64,000 nt of DNA from Halioglobus sp. GTDB taxonomy: Bacteria > Pseudomonadota > Gammaproteobacteria > Pseudomonadales > Halieaceae. Below the pieces are notes generated by a model, which did no database searches, was not told the origin of the DNA, and saw only the letters and a list, made by a program, of their open reading frames with translations. Positions 43,831-53,608 of the stretch are shown here, piece after piece (positions within the stretch are counted from its first letter, which is position 1; the number at the start of each line of letters is the position of its first letter). The position numbers were made by a program, and so were the translations under genes. The stretch is from positions 124,001-188,000 of the forward strand of contig PABK01000035.1 of the NCBI GenBank assembly GCA_002699145.1. Direction: 5' to 3'.

Positions 43831-45051
43831 ATGACCGATGTGATGCAAGGTGTGCGAATCCTGGAGGTGGCCGAGCACATGTTCGTGCCCGCCGCGGGCG
43901 CGATCCTCTCCGACTGGGGAGCCGACGTCATCAAGGTGGAGCACCACGAGCGCGGCGACGCGATGCGCGGCCTGGGCAGCACCGGCGTGCTGGACCTGTC
44001 GCAGGGCGTACACGTGCTCAATGAACACGCCAACCGCGGCAAGCGCTCCATCGGCCTGGACCTGGCGAGCGAGGAGGGCGTCGCGGTGTTGTACGAGTTG
44101 GCGAAAACCTGCGACGTATTTCTCTCCAACAAACTGCCCGGCGTGCTGCAAAAACTGAAAATCGACGTGGAGGATATCCGCGCGCACAATCCCGACATCA
44201 TCTACGTGCGCGGTACCGCGTCCGGACCGCGCGGACCGGACGGCAACCGCGGCGGTTACGACATGACCTCCTTCTGGTGCCGCAGCGGCTGTGCGCAAAG
44301 CGTCAGTCCGCCCGGCCTGGGGTACGTGCTGCCCCAGCCCGGGCCCGGCTTTGGCGATTCCATCGGCGGCATGACCATCGCCGGCGGTATTGCCGCGGCG
44401 CTGTTCAAGCGTGAGCGCAGCGGTGAAACCTCGGTGGTCGACGTGTCGTTGCTGGCCGCCGGGGTCTGGTCCGTGGGGCCGGCCATCGCATTGTCGGCAC
44501 AGAGCGGCCAGCCCTGGGCCCTGGGAGCCGGTGCCGCGACCGGTTCGAAAAATCCGCTGACCGGTCTCTACCAGACCTCGGACGGGCGTTTTATCTCCCT
44601 GGTCATGCTGCAGGGCTTCAGGTACTGGCCGGATTTCTGTCGCCATATCGGGCGCGAGGAACTGATTGACGACGCGCGTTTCGACTCGCATGAAAAGCTC
44701 AGCGAGAATGCCGCCGCGGCGGCGGACATCATCCGCGAGGAGATTGCCGGGCACACCCTGGCCGAGTGGACCCGGCGTTTCCAGACCCTGCTGGGCCAGT
44801 GGGCGCCGGTGCAGAATACCGTCGAGGTGGCCGCCGACGCGCAGGTACGCGCCAATGGCTACATCACGCGTGCGGCGACGCGGAAGGGAGCGGAGTTCGA
44901 ACTGGTCGCGACCCCGGTGCAGTTCGACGGCGAACCCTCGACCACCGCGCGGGCGCCCGATTTCAACGAGCACTGCGAGGATATCCTCGCCGAGGCCGGT
45001 ATCGACGGCGAGCGTATGATCGAACTCAAGATCGCCGGCGTGGTCGCCTGA
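43831..45051 (+). CDS. CaiB/BaiF family III CoA-transferase
   Basis: The start at 43831 (MTDVMQGVRILEVAEHMFVP) is the normal one. The 406-residue product has SDWGADVIKVEHHERGDAMR, HANRGKRSIGLDLASEEGVA, FLSNKLPGVLQKLKIDVEDI and YDMTSFWCRSGCAQSV, matching the two-domain family III CoA-transferases. The usual catalytic Asp lies in the segment before LPGVLQKL; here the aligned residue is Asn or Ser (FLSNKLP), so activity is uncertain. It precedes the amidohydrolase on the same strand by 89 bp. Confidence 0.82.
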   Translation: MTDVMQGVRILEVAEHMFVPAAGAILSDWGADVIKVEHHERGDAMRGLGSTGVLDLSQGVHVLNEHANRGKRSIGLDLASEEGVAVLYELAKTCDVFLSNKLPGVLQKLKIDVEDIRAHNPDIIYVRGTASGPRGPDGNRGGYDMTSFWCRSGCAQSVSPPGLGYVLPQPGPGFGDSIGGMTIAGGIAAALFKRERSGETSVVDVSLLAAGVWSVGPAIALSAQSGQPWALGAGAATGSKNPLTGLYQTSDGRFISLVMLQGFRYWPDFCRHIGREELIDDARFDSHEKLSENAAAAADIIREEIAGHTLAEWTRRFQTLLGQWAPVQNTVEVAADAQVRANGYITRAATRKGAEFELVATPVQFDGEPSTTARAPDFNEHCEDILAEAGIDGERMIELKIAGVVA

Positions 45052-45140
45052 GTCCGCATCAATCTGGCGCCGCGCCAGCTACCTCGGGGGCGGGCCGCGG
45101 CCCGGTCCCGAATCGAAGATTGTGCACGGGAGAAACCCGC

Positions 45141-46442
45141 ATGCGTATGCAAGATATGATCCTGGTGAGTGTCGACGATCACGTGGTCGAGCCGCCGGAT
45201 ATGTTCGAACACCACCTCAGCGGACAGTACCGGGCGCGCGCGCCGAAGGTGACGCGGCTGCCCAGTGGCTGCGACGTCTGGGAGTTCAACGGGCAGAAAC
45301 TGCCCAACATCGGCCTCAACGCGGTGGTCGGTCGCGTACCCGAGGAGTACGGTGTGGAGCCGACGTGCTACGAGCAGATGCGCAGGGGGTGTTACGACGT
45401 CCACGCCAGGGTCGAGGACATGAATGCCAACGGCGTGCTCGGCTCCATCTGTTTTCCCTCGTTCCCCGGGTTCGTCGGCCAGCTGTGGAACAGCTGCGAG
45501 GACAAGACGCTCGCGCGCGTCATGTTGCAGGCCTACAACGACTGGCATCTCGATGAGTGGGCGGGCGCCTACCCGGACCGCTTCATCCCCCTGGCCTTGC
45601 CGGCCATCTGGGATCCGCAGTTGATGGCCGAGGAAGTGCGCCGTGTGGCGAAGAAGGGCTGCCGCGCGGTGAATTTCACCGAAAACCCGGACAAGCTGGG
45701 CCTGCCGAGCATACACGACGCGCACTGGGAGCCGTTCTGGCAGGCCTGTGTCGACGAGGGCATGGTTGTCCTCATCCACATCGGCTCCGGTGGCGGCATG
45801 ATTTTCACGACCATGGACGCGCCGGTCGAGGTGATGATCAGCACCACGCCGATCAGCATCGTCAACCTGGCTGCGGACCTGCTCTTCTCCACCCTGCTGC
45901 GCAAGTACCCGACGCTGAAGTTCGCCCTGTCCGAGGGCGGCATCGGCTGGGTGCCGTACTTCCTTGAGCGCGCCGATTACGTGTACCGGCATCATCGCGC
46001 CTGGACGCACCAGGATTTCGGCGACAAGCTGCCCAGCGAGGTGTTTCGCGAGCACATCCTCAGTTGTTTTATCGACGACAAGGCCGGGGTGAGAAACCGC
46101 GACCTGGTGGGTGTGGACACGATCATGTGGGAGTGTGATTACCCGCACTCGGACACCACCTGGCCGCGTTCGCCGGAGGTCCTGTGGGAGAGCCTGCAGG
46201 ACGTGCCCGAGGCCGAGGTGCACCGCATGACCCACGAGAACGCCATGCGCGAGTTCGGCTGGGATTTCAGCGCCGCGCGGCCACGTGAGCGCTGCACCGT
46301 GGCAGCGCTGCGCGCCGAGGCCCAGGACGTGGACCTGAGCCTGATGAGCGGCCTAGGGGGGACACGCGCACACGAGGACGGCGAGCGCATCGTCACCGCC
46401 GGCGATATCGTCCGGCAGTTGTCGGACGCTTTTGTCGAGTAG
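45141..46442 (+). CDS. Amidohydrolase family protein (amidohydrolase_2/ACMSD-like)
   Basis: The 433-residue product begins MRMQDMILVSVDDHVVEPPD, where DDHVVEPP is the modified N-terminal metal motif of the family (S/DxDxH). FPSFPGFVGQLWNSCEDK, VVLIHIGSGGGMIF (His), FALSEGGIGWVPYFLER and MWECDYPHSDTTWPRS (the catalytic Asp and His) follow in order. Relatives decarboxylate or hydrolyse ring-derived acids. A C-terminal extra region of about 60 residues is unassigned. It follows a CoA-transferase, so it may act on a CoA-linked intermediate. Confidence 0.85.
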   Translation: MRMQDMILVSVDDHVVEPPDMFEHHLSGQYRARAPKVTRLPSGCDVWEFNGQKLPNIGLNAVVGRVPEEYGVEPTCYEQMRRGCYDVHARVEDMNANGVLGSICFPSFPGFVGQLWNSCEDKTLARVMLQAYNDWHLDEWAGAYPDRFIPLALPAIWDPQLMAEEVRRVAKKGCRAVNFTENPDKLGLPSIHDAHWEPFWQACVDEGMVVLIHIGSGGGMIFTTMDAPVEVMISTTPISIVNLAADLLFSTLLRKYPTLKFALSEGGIGWVPYFLERADYVYRHHRAWTHQDFGDKLPSEVFREHILSCFIDDKAGVRNRDLVGVDTIMWECDYPHSDTTWPRSPEVLWESLQDVPEAEVHRMTHENAMREFGWDFSAARPRERCTVAALRAEAQDVDLSLMSGLGGTRAHEDGERIVTAGDIVRQLSDAFVE

Positions 46443-46458
46443 GCGGCGCCCGCCAGCG

Positions 46459-47046
46459 CTAGTGCATTTCCAGGCTGCGCTGCCCGACATTGGGCGGTGT
46501 GCCGCGCTGTTCCAGGCCGTTCTCGCCCGCGTCCGGGTCCGAGCCGTCGTTCAGCGCCTCGGGCAGGCGTTGCAGCATGGAGGCGCCCCAGCGGTGCTGG
46601 GGCAGGCGGCCCACCAGGTCGCCGGTCTCGACCACGTCGACGAAACTGAAAAAGGGCTGCACCGCGCGGCCGCCGCCGCCGCGGTTGTCCCAGGTGGAAC
46701 GCGAGACGCTGGACAAGCGGTGTTCGCGGTCGAAGGTGGCCAGCAGGAATTCGCCCTTGGCGTACATGTCGCCGACGTCGATGGACATGAAATCCGCGCC
46801 CAGCAAGCCGAGGCTGAAGCCCAGCGCGTTTTCCTTTACATGCCAGTGTTCCCAGGCGAGCACGTAGCCGCCGTCGCTGGCGCTGATGCGCTGCGGCGGC
46901 CCGAGCATGACCAGCACCTCGCTGAGGTAGGTCACGGACTCCGGGGGCAACTCCAGCTTTTTCAACGGCGAGCCCAGGTTGAAGCGCCACTGTGTGCAGG
47001 CCGACAGGATCAGGCAGGCCGCCAGCAGGCTGGCGCGGTAAAGCAT
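46459..47046 (-). CDS. Putative SmpA/OmlA-like lipoprotein
   Basis: The start at 47046 gives the compact signal MLYRASLLAACLILSAC with a lipobox; an ATG 21 bases earlier would overlap the previous gene by 14 bases. The mature part contains VTYLSEVLVMLGPPQRISAS, the LLGPP-type turn found in SmpA/BamE-like domains, then DGGYVLAWEHWHVK. An acidic C-terminal tail follows. It is co-oriented with another small lipoprotein bearing the same LLGPP turn seven bases upstream. Function unknown. Confidence 0.65.
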   Translation of the reverse strand: MLYRASLLAACLILSACTQWRFNLGSPLKKLELPPESVTYLSEVLVMLGPPQRISASDGGYVLAWEHWHVKENALGFSLGLLGADFMSIDVGDMYAKGEFLLATFDREHRLSSVSRSTWDNRGGGGRAVQPFFSFVDVVETGDLVGRLPQHRWGASMLQRLPEALNDGSDPDAGENGLEQRGTPPNVGQRSLEMH

Positions 47047-47053
47047 TCGCTGC

Positions 47054-47413
47054 CTAGTCGCGCTCATTGATTTGCGTCGCGTATTCGGTCAGCACGTCGT
47101 TGTCATCAAAAAAGAAAATCGCCCGGTCGTAGCGCGTGTTGATGCGCATACGGTTATACAGAATCAGGATCAGTCCTTCGCCCTCGGAATGTTCGAACAG
47201 GTAGTACAGGGCGGTTTCCTCTCCCAGCGCGATCACCTGTGACGGTGGTCCCAACAGGGCCAGCACGTCGGCGCGGGTGCTCTGGCCGCGCACCAGGTCG
47301 CGTGTCGCGGACTCGCGCCAGCTGACTTCCACCCCGCGCTGGTTGTCGTACTGGGCGCAGCCGGCGAGTAGCAGAGCGCAGGCCAGGGAGAGGAGCAGGG
47401 AACGGGTTTTCAT
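47054..47413 (-). CDS. Small SmpA/OmlA-like lipoprotein
   Basis: The product is about 119 residues with signal MKTRSLLLSLACALLLAGC. The mature part has LVRGQSTRADVLALLGPPSQ, the SmpA/BamE-like helix-turn, and ALYYLFEHSEGEGLILILYN. It lies seven bases before the next lipoprotein gene and probably arose from the same ancestor. A role in outer-membrane assembly is possible but unproven. A second ATG six bases upstream is an alternative start. Confidence 0.68.
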   Translation of the reverse strand: MKTRSLLLSLACALLLAGCAQYDNQRGVEVSWRESATRDLVRGQSTRADVLALLGPPSQVIALGEETALYYLFEHSEGEGLILILYNRMRINTRYDRAIFFFDDNDVLTEYATQINERD

Positions 47414-47621
47414 GGGCATATCCGTAGCGAGACTGGAAACAGCCAGCATAGGCGATATCGCGGGCCGGGGCCAGACGAGGTGTGGAGCGTGCCGCAGTTC
47501 TCAGTTTCGCCAAAACCCGGACAGCGGTGGGCGAAACTGGCGACCGCGTCGCGGACGCTGCTTGCCCGCGGTGCTATATTGGCCCCAGTTTGTTGCCCAA
47601 TCGCCAATAAAGGATCACCCG

Positions 47622-48995
47622 ATGGCAGAAGAAGGTGTCACCCCGAGAGAGCCGGCCGGGAGCGCACAGCAGGCATCCCCCGGGCCCATCGTCGCCTTCG
47701 GCCGCACGTTGAATTCGGTGGTCGATGTCGGCCGCGAGCTGCTCGCACGCCGCCGCCGCGCGCAGCAGCAGGAAGCCGAACCGGAACCGGCGCGCAGCGC
47801 CGACGTCCTGGCCAGTCGCTGCGAGGACCTGCTGGAGCACCGGGGCGAGGCCTCGGGCCTGGCGCTGGCCAGTGAGATCGTCAGCGGATATCAGCAGTTG
47901 CCCGTTGACCAGCGCCTGCCTTTCTTCGAGCGCCTGGCGCGGGATTTCGAGGTCGACCGCGACGCCATCTTCGCGGCGGTGGAGCGCTACCGTGAAGCCG
48001 ACGATCTGGACAGCCTTTGGTCGCTGGGCCGGGCGGTCGAAGCGCCGCGGCAGAAATTGTTCCGGCGTATCAACACCGCGCCCGAGGGCACGCGCACGCT
48101 GGTGACGATGCGCGGCCACCTGCTCGAACTGCTGCGCGACAACCCGGGATTGCGCGGCGTCGAGGCCGATTTGAAAACCCTGTTTATCTCCTGGTTCAAC
48201 AAGGGCTTTCTCGAACTGCGGCGCATCGACTGGTCATCGCCCGCCGAGGTGCTGGAGAAGATCATCGCCTACGAGGCGGTACACGAAATCAATGGCTGGG
48301 ACGACCTGCGCAGTCGCCTCGGAGAGGACCGGCGCTGTTTCGCGTTTTTCCACCCGGCGCTGGCCGACGACCCGCTGGTTTTCGTCGAGATCGCCCTGAC
48401 CGGGGAGATTCCCGGCGCCCTGGCGCCGCTGTTGCAGCAGGAGCGCGACCTGCCCGATGGGGACGCCAACACCGTGGTGTTCTACTCCATCAGCAACTGT
48501 CACCCGGGGCTGCACCAGATATCCTTTGGCAATTTCCTGATCAAGAGCGTGGTGGAGGAGTTGCGCAGGGAAATGCCCGCGCTGAGCAACTTCGTTACGC
48601 TGTCGCCGGTTCCCGGCTTCCGGCAATGGCTGCTCGGCGCCGATATCGATGACCTCGTCCCCCCGGCGCTGGTCGATCGCGTGCGCGAACCGGTTGGTCA
48701 GGTGATCGACGCGCAGGTCTACGACGCGCTGCTGAAACTCTGTGCGCACTACCTGTTGCGGGTCAAGTCGGGGCGGCTGCCCAGTGACCCGGTGGCGCGT
48801 TTTCACCTGGGCAACGGCGCGCAACTGTACCGGCTCAACGGCTCGGCGGACCTGTCTGCCAAGGGGCGCGAACAGTCGGCGGGGATCATGGTGAACTACC
48901 TCTACGACCTGCCCGGCATCGAGGAGAACCACGACGCCTACTTCGACCAGGGTACGATCGCCATGTCGAAGTTCATGGCGCGCATGCTCGACTAA
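47622..48995 (+). CDS. Malonyl-CoA decarboxylase
   Basis: The 457-residue product matches malonyl-CoA decarboxylase: the helical N-terminal domain (LPFFERLARDFEVDRDAIFA) is followed by the acetyltransferase-like catalytic domain with FYSISNCHPGLHQISFGNFL (catalytic Ser), FVTLSPVPGFRQWL and ARFHLGNGAQLYRLNGSAD (catalytic His). It makes acetyl-CoA from malonyl-CoA. The ATG follows AAAGGA. A 60-residue low-complexity N-terminus (VGRELLARRRRAQQQEAEPE) is extra. Its 3' end overlaps frdB's 3' end by four bases. Confidence 0.92.
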   Translation: MAEEGVTPREPAGSAQQASPGPIVAFGRTLNSVVDVGRELLARRRRAQQQEAEPEPARSADVLASRCEDLLEHRGEASGLALASEIVSGYQQLPVDQRLPFFERLARDFEVDRDAIFAAVERYREADDLDSLWSLGRAVEAPRQKLFRRINTAPEGTRTLVTMRGHLLELLRDNPGLRGVEADLKTLFISWFNKGFLELRRIDWSSPAEVLEKIIAYEAVHEINGWDDLRSRLGEDRRCFAFFHPALADDPLVFVEIALTGEIPGALAPLLQQERDLPDGDANTVVFYSISNCHPGLHQISFGNFLIKSVVEELRREMPALSNFVTLSPVPGFRQWLLGADIDDLVPPALVDRVREPVGQVIDAQVYDALLKLCAHYLLRVKSGRLPSDPVARFHLGNGAQLYRLNGSADLSAKGREQSAGIMVNYLYDLPGIEENHDAYFDQGTIAMSKFMARMLD

Positions 48996-49750
48996 CCGCG
49001 GGCGATCACCGCGGCGGTCATGCGCCGGCGCAGGAAGGCAATCTGCGTCGCCAGGGGCAGGTCCTTGGGACACACGTCCTCGCAGCCCAGCAGGGTCATG
49101 CAGCCGAACACGCCGCTTTCATCGCCGACCAGCGCGTAGTAGTCGGCATCCTCGCGCTTGTCCCGCGGGTCCAGGCGAAAGCGCGCGATCTGGTTGAGTC
49201 CCACCGCGCCGACGAAATCCTCGTGCATCATTGCGCTGCCGCAGGCGCCGACGCAGCAGCCGCACTCGATGCAGCGCTCCAGTTCGTAGATGGCCTCCGC
49301 CTGCTCGGGCTCCATCGGCTGCTCCAGTGCGTCGATGTCCAGTTGCTCCAGCGCCTGGTCGTGCACCCAGGTCTCGAGCCGTTCGGACATGCCGCGCATC
49401 CACTTGCCGGTATTCACGGACAGGTCGCCGATGAGTTCGAAGCCCGGCAGCGGGGCGAGCTGGATCCTGCGGGGCAGGTCCGCGGTGAGCGTGCGGCAGG
49501 CCAGCCCCGGGCGCCCGTTGATGAGCATGCCGCAGCTGCCGCATATACCCGCGCGGCAGACGAAATCGAACTGCAGGCTGGCGTCCTGGTGCTGTCGTAG
49601 TTCGTTCAGCGCGATGAACAGCGTCATCCCCGCGGCCTCGTGCAGCGTAAACACCTGCTCGCGGGGTACGCTGTCCGGATCCGCGGGATTGTGGCGCAGT
49701 ATCGCAAACTCCAGTTCGCGCGCGCCGGCATTCTTGGCGGCCTCGGTCAC
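48992..49750 (-). CDS. frdB: Fumarate reductase/succinate dehydrogenase iron-sulfur subunit
   Basis: The GTG at 49750 overlaps the frdA stop (GTGA). The 252-residue product carries the plant-type [2Fe-2S] site FVCRAGICGSCGMLINGRPG and two C-terminal clusters, CIECGCCVGAC and the CEDVCP site in CMTLLGCEDVCPKDLPLATQ. Spacing fits the class B (Wolinella-like) enzymes. It passes electrons between the flavin subunit and the cytochrome b. The operon order is frdC, frdA, frdB. Confidence 0.93.
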   Translation of the reverse strand: MTEAAKNAGARELEFAILRHNPADPDSVPREQVFTLHEAAGMTLFIALNELRQHQDASLQFDFVCRAGICGSCGMLINGRPGLACRTLTADLPRRIQLAPLPGFELIGDLSVNTGKWMRGMSERLETWVHDQALEQLDIDALEQPMEPEQAEAIYELERCIECGCCVGACGSAMMHEDFVGAVGLNQIARFRLDPRDKREDADYYALVGDESGVFGCMTLLGCEDVCPKDLPLATQIAFLRRRMTAAVIARG

Positions 49751-51717
49751 GGCGTGTCCTCCAGGCGTTGGTTGGGGGCGCGCAGGTGCGCGGGCAGCAG
49801 GTGCAGGAAGGGCATCAACGCCTCCTGCCGCTGTTCCCGGTTGTCGCTGTAACGCTGCGCAAGCTCGTCTACCTGCCGCTGTCGCTGCTCGGTATCGGGG
49901 TGCGGCAGGTAATCCTTCGCGCCGTAGCCGCGCCAACCCGGTGGCAGTTCCATACGCATGACGTCCAGCGCCTCGTAGTCGATTTGCGGCCGCTCGCCGC
50001 CGTCCCAGTGGCACAGGGTACGGCGCAGCCACCGGGCGTCGTCGCGGCGCGGGTAGTCGGCGCGAAAATGGGCGCCGCGACTCTCCGTGCGCTGCAGTGC
50101 GCCCAGCGCGACACACTGCGCGAGCTTGAGCATGCGCCGCAGGCGGTAAGCCGCCACCAGTTCAGGGTTGGCGCCCGGCGCATTGCTGCGCAGGCCAATG
50201 GCGCGGGCCCTGGCCTGCAGTTGCGCGAGTTCCTCTACCGCCGTGGCGAGATTGTCCCCGTCGCGAAAAATACCCACCCGGGCCGTCATCGTGTCCTGCA
50301 TGGCCAGGGTGAGGTCGTAGACGCTCTCCTTGCCGCGCTGCTCCGCGATGGCCTCCAGTTCCCTGGCCTGGGCCGCACAGGCATCGGCCACGAGCGCGGA
50401 GGACACGCGCAGGTCGCCCGCGGGCGAGGCGCAGAAGTCGGCAATGCTCTCGCCGACGATCATGCCCGCCACCACCGCCTCGGCCACCGAGTTGCCGCCC
50501 AGGCGGTTGAAACCGTGCATGTCCCAGCAGGCAGCCTCGCCGGCGGCGAACAGTCCGCTCAGGTGCGGGCTCTGGCCGCTGCTGTCGGTGCGAATGCCGC
50601 CCATGGAGTAGTGCTGTGCCGGGCGCACGGGTATCAGCTCGTGGGCCGGGTCCACGCCGAGGAAATAGCGGCAGATCTCCTTCACCTCCCGCAACCGCGT
50701 GTCGATATGCTCGCTGCCCAGCAGGCGGATATCCAGCCACAGGTGCTCGCCGAAGCGCGAGGAGGCGCCGTGACCCGCGGCGATATGTTGTTCCATGCAT
50801 CGCGACACCACGTCGCGCGATGCCAGCTCCTTTTTCTGCGGCTCGTAGTCCGGCATGAAGCGGTGTTCTGCACCGTCCAGCAGCAGGCCGCCGTCGCCGC
50901 GACAGCCCTCGGTGACCAGTATGCCGGCCGGGAAGATGGCGGTGGGGTGAAACTGCACGGCCTCCATGTTCGCCAGGCGCGCGATACCGGTTTCCAGGGC
51001 GATCGCTGCGCCCATGCCCTCGTTGATGATCGCGTTGGTGGAGACGCGGTAGATGCGGCCGAAGCCCCCGGTGGCGATACAGGTCGCGCGCGCCGTATAG
51101 GCGAGCAGTTTGCCGTTGGCCAGGTTGCGCACCACGGCGCCGCAGCAGCGCTCGCCGTCGCAAATCAGCGCGATGGCCTCCATGCGCTCGTGTACCGGAA
51201 TGCCCTCGGCGATGGCGCGGTTGCTCAGGGTGTACAGCATGGCGTGGCCGGTGCCGTCCGAGACGTAGCAGGCGCGCCACTTGGCGGTGCCGCCGAAGTT
51301 GCGCGCGGTGATCAGCCCGTGGGCCGCGTCGCGCTCCTCCATTGCCTGCATCTTGCCGTCCACCACCACCTCGTGCTCGCCGCGCGCGACGCGGTTCCAG
51401 GGCACTCCCCAGCCCGCCAGCTCGCGGATCGCCTTGGGGGCGGTGTGTGCGAACATGCGCACCACCTCCTGGTCGGCACCCCAGTCGCTGCCGTGCACGG
51501 TGTCGGCGAAATGCACATCCTCGTTGTCGCCGGCGCCGCCGGTGCAGTTCCCCAGGCTGGCCTGCATGCCGCCCTGGGCGGCCGCCGAGTGCGAGCGCTT
51601 GGCCGGCACCAGGCTGAGGATGATGGGGTCGAGGCCGCGCCGGCGCGCACCGATGGCCGCGCGCTGCCCGGCCAGCCCGCCGCCGATGATCAGTACATCC
51701 GTGTGTATGATGTCCAA
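49747..51717 (-). CDS. frdA: Fumarate reductase/succinate dehydrogenase flavoprotein subunit
   Basis: The 656-residue product starts DVLIIGGGLAGQRAAIGARR (FAD-binding) and includes RSHSAAAQGGMQASLGNCTG (covalent-flavin His) and AVQFHPTAIFPAGILVTEGC. Catalytic and substrate blocks QHYSMGGIRTD and GFNRLGGNSVAEAVVAGM are intact. It matches the epsilonproteobacterial type with the long C-terminal tail. It interconverts succinate and fumarate. The start lies five bases after the end of frdC. Confidence 0.94.
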   Translation of the reverse strand: MDIIHTDVLIIGGGLAGQRAAIGARRRGLDPIILSLVPAKRSHSAAAQGGMQASLGNCTGGAGDNEDVHFADTVHGSDWGADQEVVRMFAHTAPKAIRELAGWGVPWNRVARGEHEVVVDGKMQAMEERDAAHGLITARNFGGTAKWRACYVSDGTGHAMLYTLSNRAIAEGIPVHERMEAIALICDGERCCGAVVRNLANGKLLAYTARATCIATGGFGRIYRVSTNAIINEGMGAAIALETGIARLANMEAVQFHPTAIFPAGILVTEGCRGDGGLLLDGAEHRFMPDYEPQKKELASRDVVSRCMEQHIAAGHGASSRFGEHLWLDIRLLGSEHIDTRLREVKEICRYFLGVDPAHELIPVRPAQHYSMGGIRTDSSGQSPHLSGLFAAGEAACWDMHGFNRLGGNSVAEAVVAGMIVGESIADFCASPAGDLRVSSALVADACAAQARELEAIAEQRGKESVYDLTLAMQDTMTARVGIFRDGDNLATAVEELAQLQARARAIGLRSNAPGANPELVAAYRLRRMLKLAQCVALGALQRTESRGAHFRADYPRRDDARWLRRTLCHWDGGERPQIDYEALDVMRMELPPGWRGYGAKDYLPHPDTEQRQRQVDELAQRYSDNREQRQEALMPFLHLLPAHLRAPNQRLEDTP

Positions 51718-51721
51718 GGCG

Positions 51722-52459
51722 TTATTCCTTCAGGGCGAGGGGTGCTTGCGCCGTCGCCGGGTGGTAGCGTTCCCCCGCCCGGTCGGCGTGGTCCGCGCCG
51801 ATTTTCATGTAAGCAATGAGCGAGGCCGCGCCCAGCAGGATAAAGAAGCAGGCGGCCCCCAGGGCGATGCGTCGCGCGCGCGCCCGATTGATCAGGGCGC
51901 CACGGCGCGGCGGCGCCCACTTCATGAGCAGTCGGTAGATGCCGGCCGCGGCGTGCACGTGCACGGTGAGCAGCAGCAGGGCGTAGAGCACCCAGTAGCG
52001 GCCGCTCCAGACGCGATCGGCGGAGGCGTAGGGGCCGATGTTGGCCGGTTCCACGATCATTGTGTACAGGTGTACGGGAATCAGGAAGAAGAGCAGGAAA
52101 CCGCTGACCGCCTGGACCACCCACAGGCTGGTGTCGGTGTGACGCATGCGGCCGGTGTGCCGGTAGAGCGCCCGCTGCTGGCGGAACCCTGCGGGAAACT
52201 TGTTCATTGCCAGCGCGGCGTGCATGACAACCAGCAGCAGTATGATGACGGCGATGAACGAGACCAGCCACGGGTAGGGCTGGCCGAAGATATGCTTGCC
52301 CTCGAACAGGCCGGTGACCCAGTACATGGCCTCCTTGCCCAGCAGGATGCTGGACTCGAAAAACATATGCGCCCAGACGAACAGTACCAGCAGCAGTCCC
52401 GACAGGCCCTGCGCAAGCTCCCCGCGTGCCGACCAGGCACTGGACATGGTCCCCGGCAT
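51722..52459 (-). CDS. frdC: Diheme cytochrome b subunit of fumarate reductase/succinate dehydrogenase
   Basis: I chose the second ATG (52459) because GGGAAGGGAATCG precedes it. The 245-residue product has five helices. His31, His80, His130 and His169 keep exactly the spacing of the four heme ligands of Wolinella FrdC (44, 93, 143, 182), and Glu53 matches quinone-site Glu66. The residue matching Glu180, needed for transmembrane proton transfer in Wolinella, is His167 (HVHAAAGIYRL). It anchors the enzyme and exchanges electrons with quinone. Confidence 0.92.
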   Translation of the reverse strand: MPGTMSSAWSARGELAQGLSGLLLVLFVWAHMFFESSILLGKEAMYWVTGLFEGKHIFGQPYPWLVSFIAVIILLLVVMHAALAMNKFPAGFRQQRALYRHTGRMRHTDTSLWVVQAVSGFLLFFLIPVHLYTMIVEPANIGPYASADRVWSGRYWVLYALLLLTVHVHAAAGIYRLLMKWAPPRRGALINRARARRIALGAACFFILLGAASLIAYMKIGADHADRAGERYHPATAQAPLALKE

Positions 52460-52599
52460 CGATTCCCTTCCCGGCAACTGAACCGGGGGTCAGTGTAGGC
52501 GCCGTCCCACGGTGGATCAAGACCGGCTTGCAATTTGCGCAGGACCGCGCGCCGCCGGATTCGCTATAATGGCCGTCCATCCACCAAGCCGAGTGAATC

Positions 52600-53589
52600 A
52601 TGGCCGACAGTGATCGTATCGAGGTCGTGCAGGTGCCCAGCGGACAGAAGTTCGTCAACCGGCGCGGCGTCAGCGCCATTAAAGATGGCATCAAGGCCAG
52701 CGCCGCCGCCCCCGCGCGCCTGGACAAGCCGGACTGGCTGCGCGTGCGGCTGCGCGGCGGCGCGACCTTTGAAAAAGTGCGCGGCATCGTGCATGAGCAC
52801 GGACTGGCCACGGTGTGCGAGGAAGCCAAGTGCCCCAACATCAGCGAATGCTGGACCTCGGGTACGGCGACCATCATGCTCATGGGCGACGTGTGCACCC
52901 GCGCCTGCCGCTTCTGCGCGGTCAATACCGGCAACCCCAACGGCTGGCTGGATACGGCCGAGCCGGACAACACCGCGCGCTCGGTGCGCCTGATGGGACT
53001 GAAGTACGTGGTGCTCACCTCGGTGAATCGCGACGACCTGCCCGACGGCGGGGCGGCGCACTACGCGGCTTGCGTGCGCCGCGTGCGCGAGGTGAACCCG
53101 GACACCGCGGTGGAGGCGCTCACGCCGGATTTCCTCGGCCAGCTGGCCGACGTGGAAACGGTGGTGGATTCAGGTATCGAGGTGTTTGCCCAGAACGTGG
53201 AAACCGTGCGCCGGCTCACCCACCCGGTGCGCGACCCGCGGGCGGGCTATGAGCAGACGCTCGCGGTGCTGGCCCATGCCAAGGCCCATCGCCCCGACGT
53301 GCTCACCAAGACCAGCCTGATGCTGGGCCTGGGGGAAACCGAACAGGAGATCCGCCAGTGCATGGAAGACCTGCGCGCCGCGCGGGTCGACATCCTGACC
53401 CTCGGCCAGTACCTGCAACCCACGGCGCACCACCAGCCGATCGCGCGCTACGTCACGCCGCAGGAGTTCGCACGCTATCGCGACTGGGGGCTGGAACTGG
53501 GTTTCATGGAGGTCGTCTCGGGCGTGTTGGTGCGCTCGAGCTACCGCGCGGAACAGGTGCTGGAAAAAAACAACGTCGGCCTGGCCTGA
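52600..53589 (+). CDS. lipA: Lipoyl synthase
   Basis: The 329-residue radical SAM enzyme has both cluster motifs: [12 protein letters not shown] (auxiliary cluster, C-x4-C-x5-C) and CTRACRFC (SAM cluster, C-x3-C-x2-C), plus the C-terminal [13 protein letters not shown] where RSSY provides the serine ligand. It inserts two sulfurs into octanoyl carrier proteins to form lipoyl cofactors. No lipB is adjacent. The ATG is 48 bp after a TATAAT-like element at about 52563, part of its promoter. Confidence 0.96.
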   Translation: MADSDRIEVVQVPSGQKFVNRRGVSAIKDGIKASAAAPARLDKPDWLRVRLRGGATFEKVRGIVHEHGLATVCEEAKCPNISECWTSGTATIMLMGDVCTRACRFCAVNTGNPNGWLDTAEPDNTARSVRLMGLKYVVLTSVNRDDLPDGGAAHYAACVRRVREVNPDTAVEALTPDFLGQLADVETVVDSGIEVFAQNVETVRRLTHPVRDPRAGYEQTLAVLAHAKAHRPDVLTKTSLMLGLGETEQEIRQCMEDLRAARVDILTLGQYLQPTAHHQPIARYVTPQEFARYRDWGLELGFMEVVSGVLVRSSYRAEQVLEKNNVGLA

Positions 53590-53608
53590 GCGCCGGCCGC
53601 GCGGGGCC

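Noticed and set aside
49768-51819. Plus-strand open frame of 683 codons
   Set aside because: It is exactly antisense to frdA, which has all catalytic motifs.
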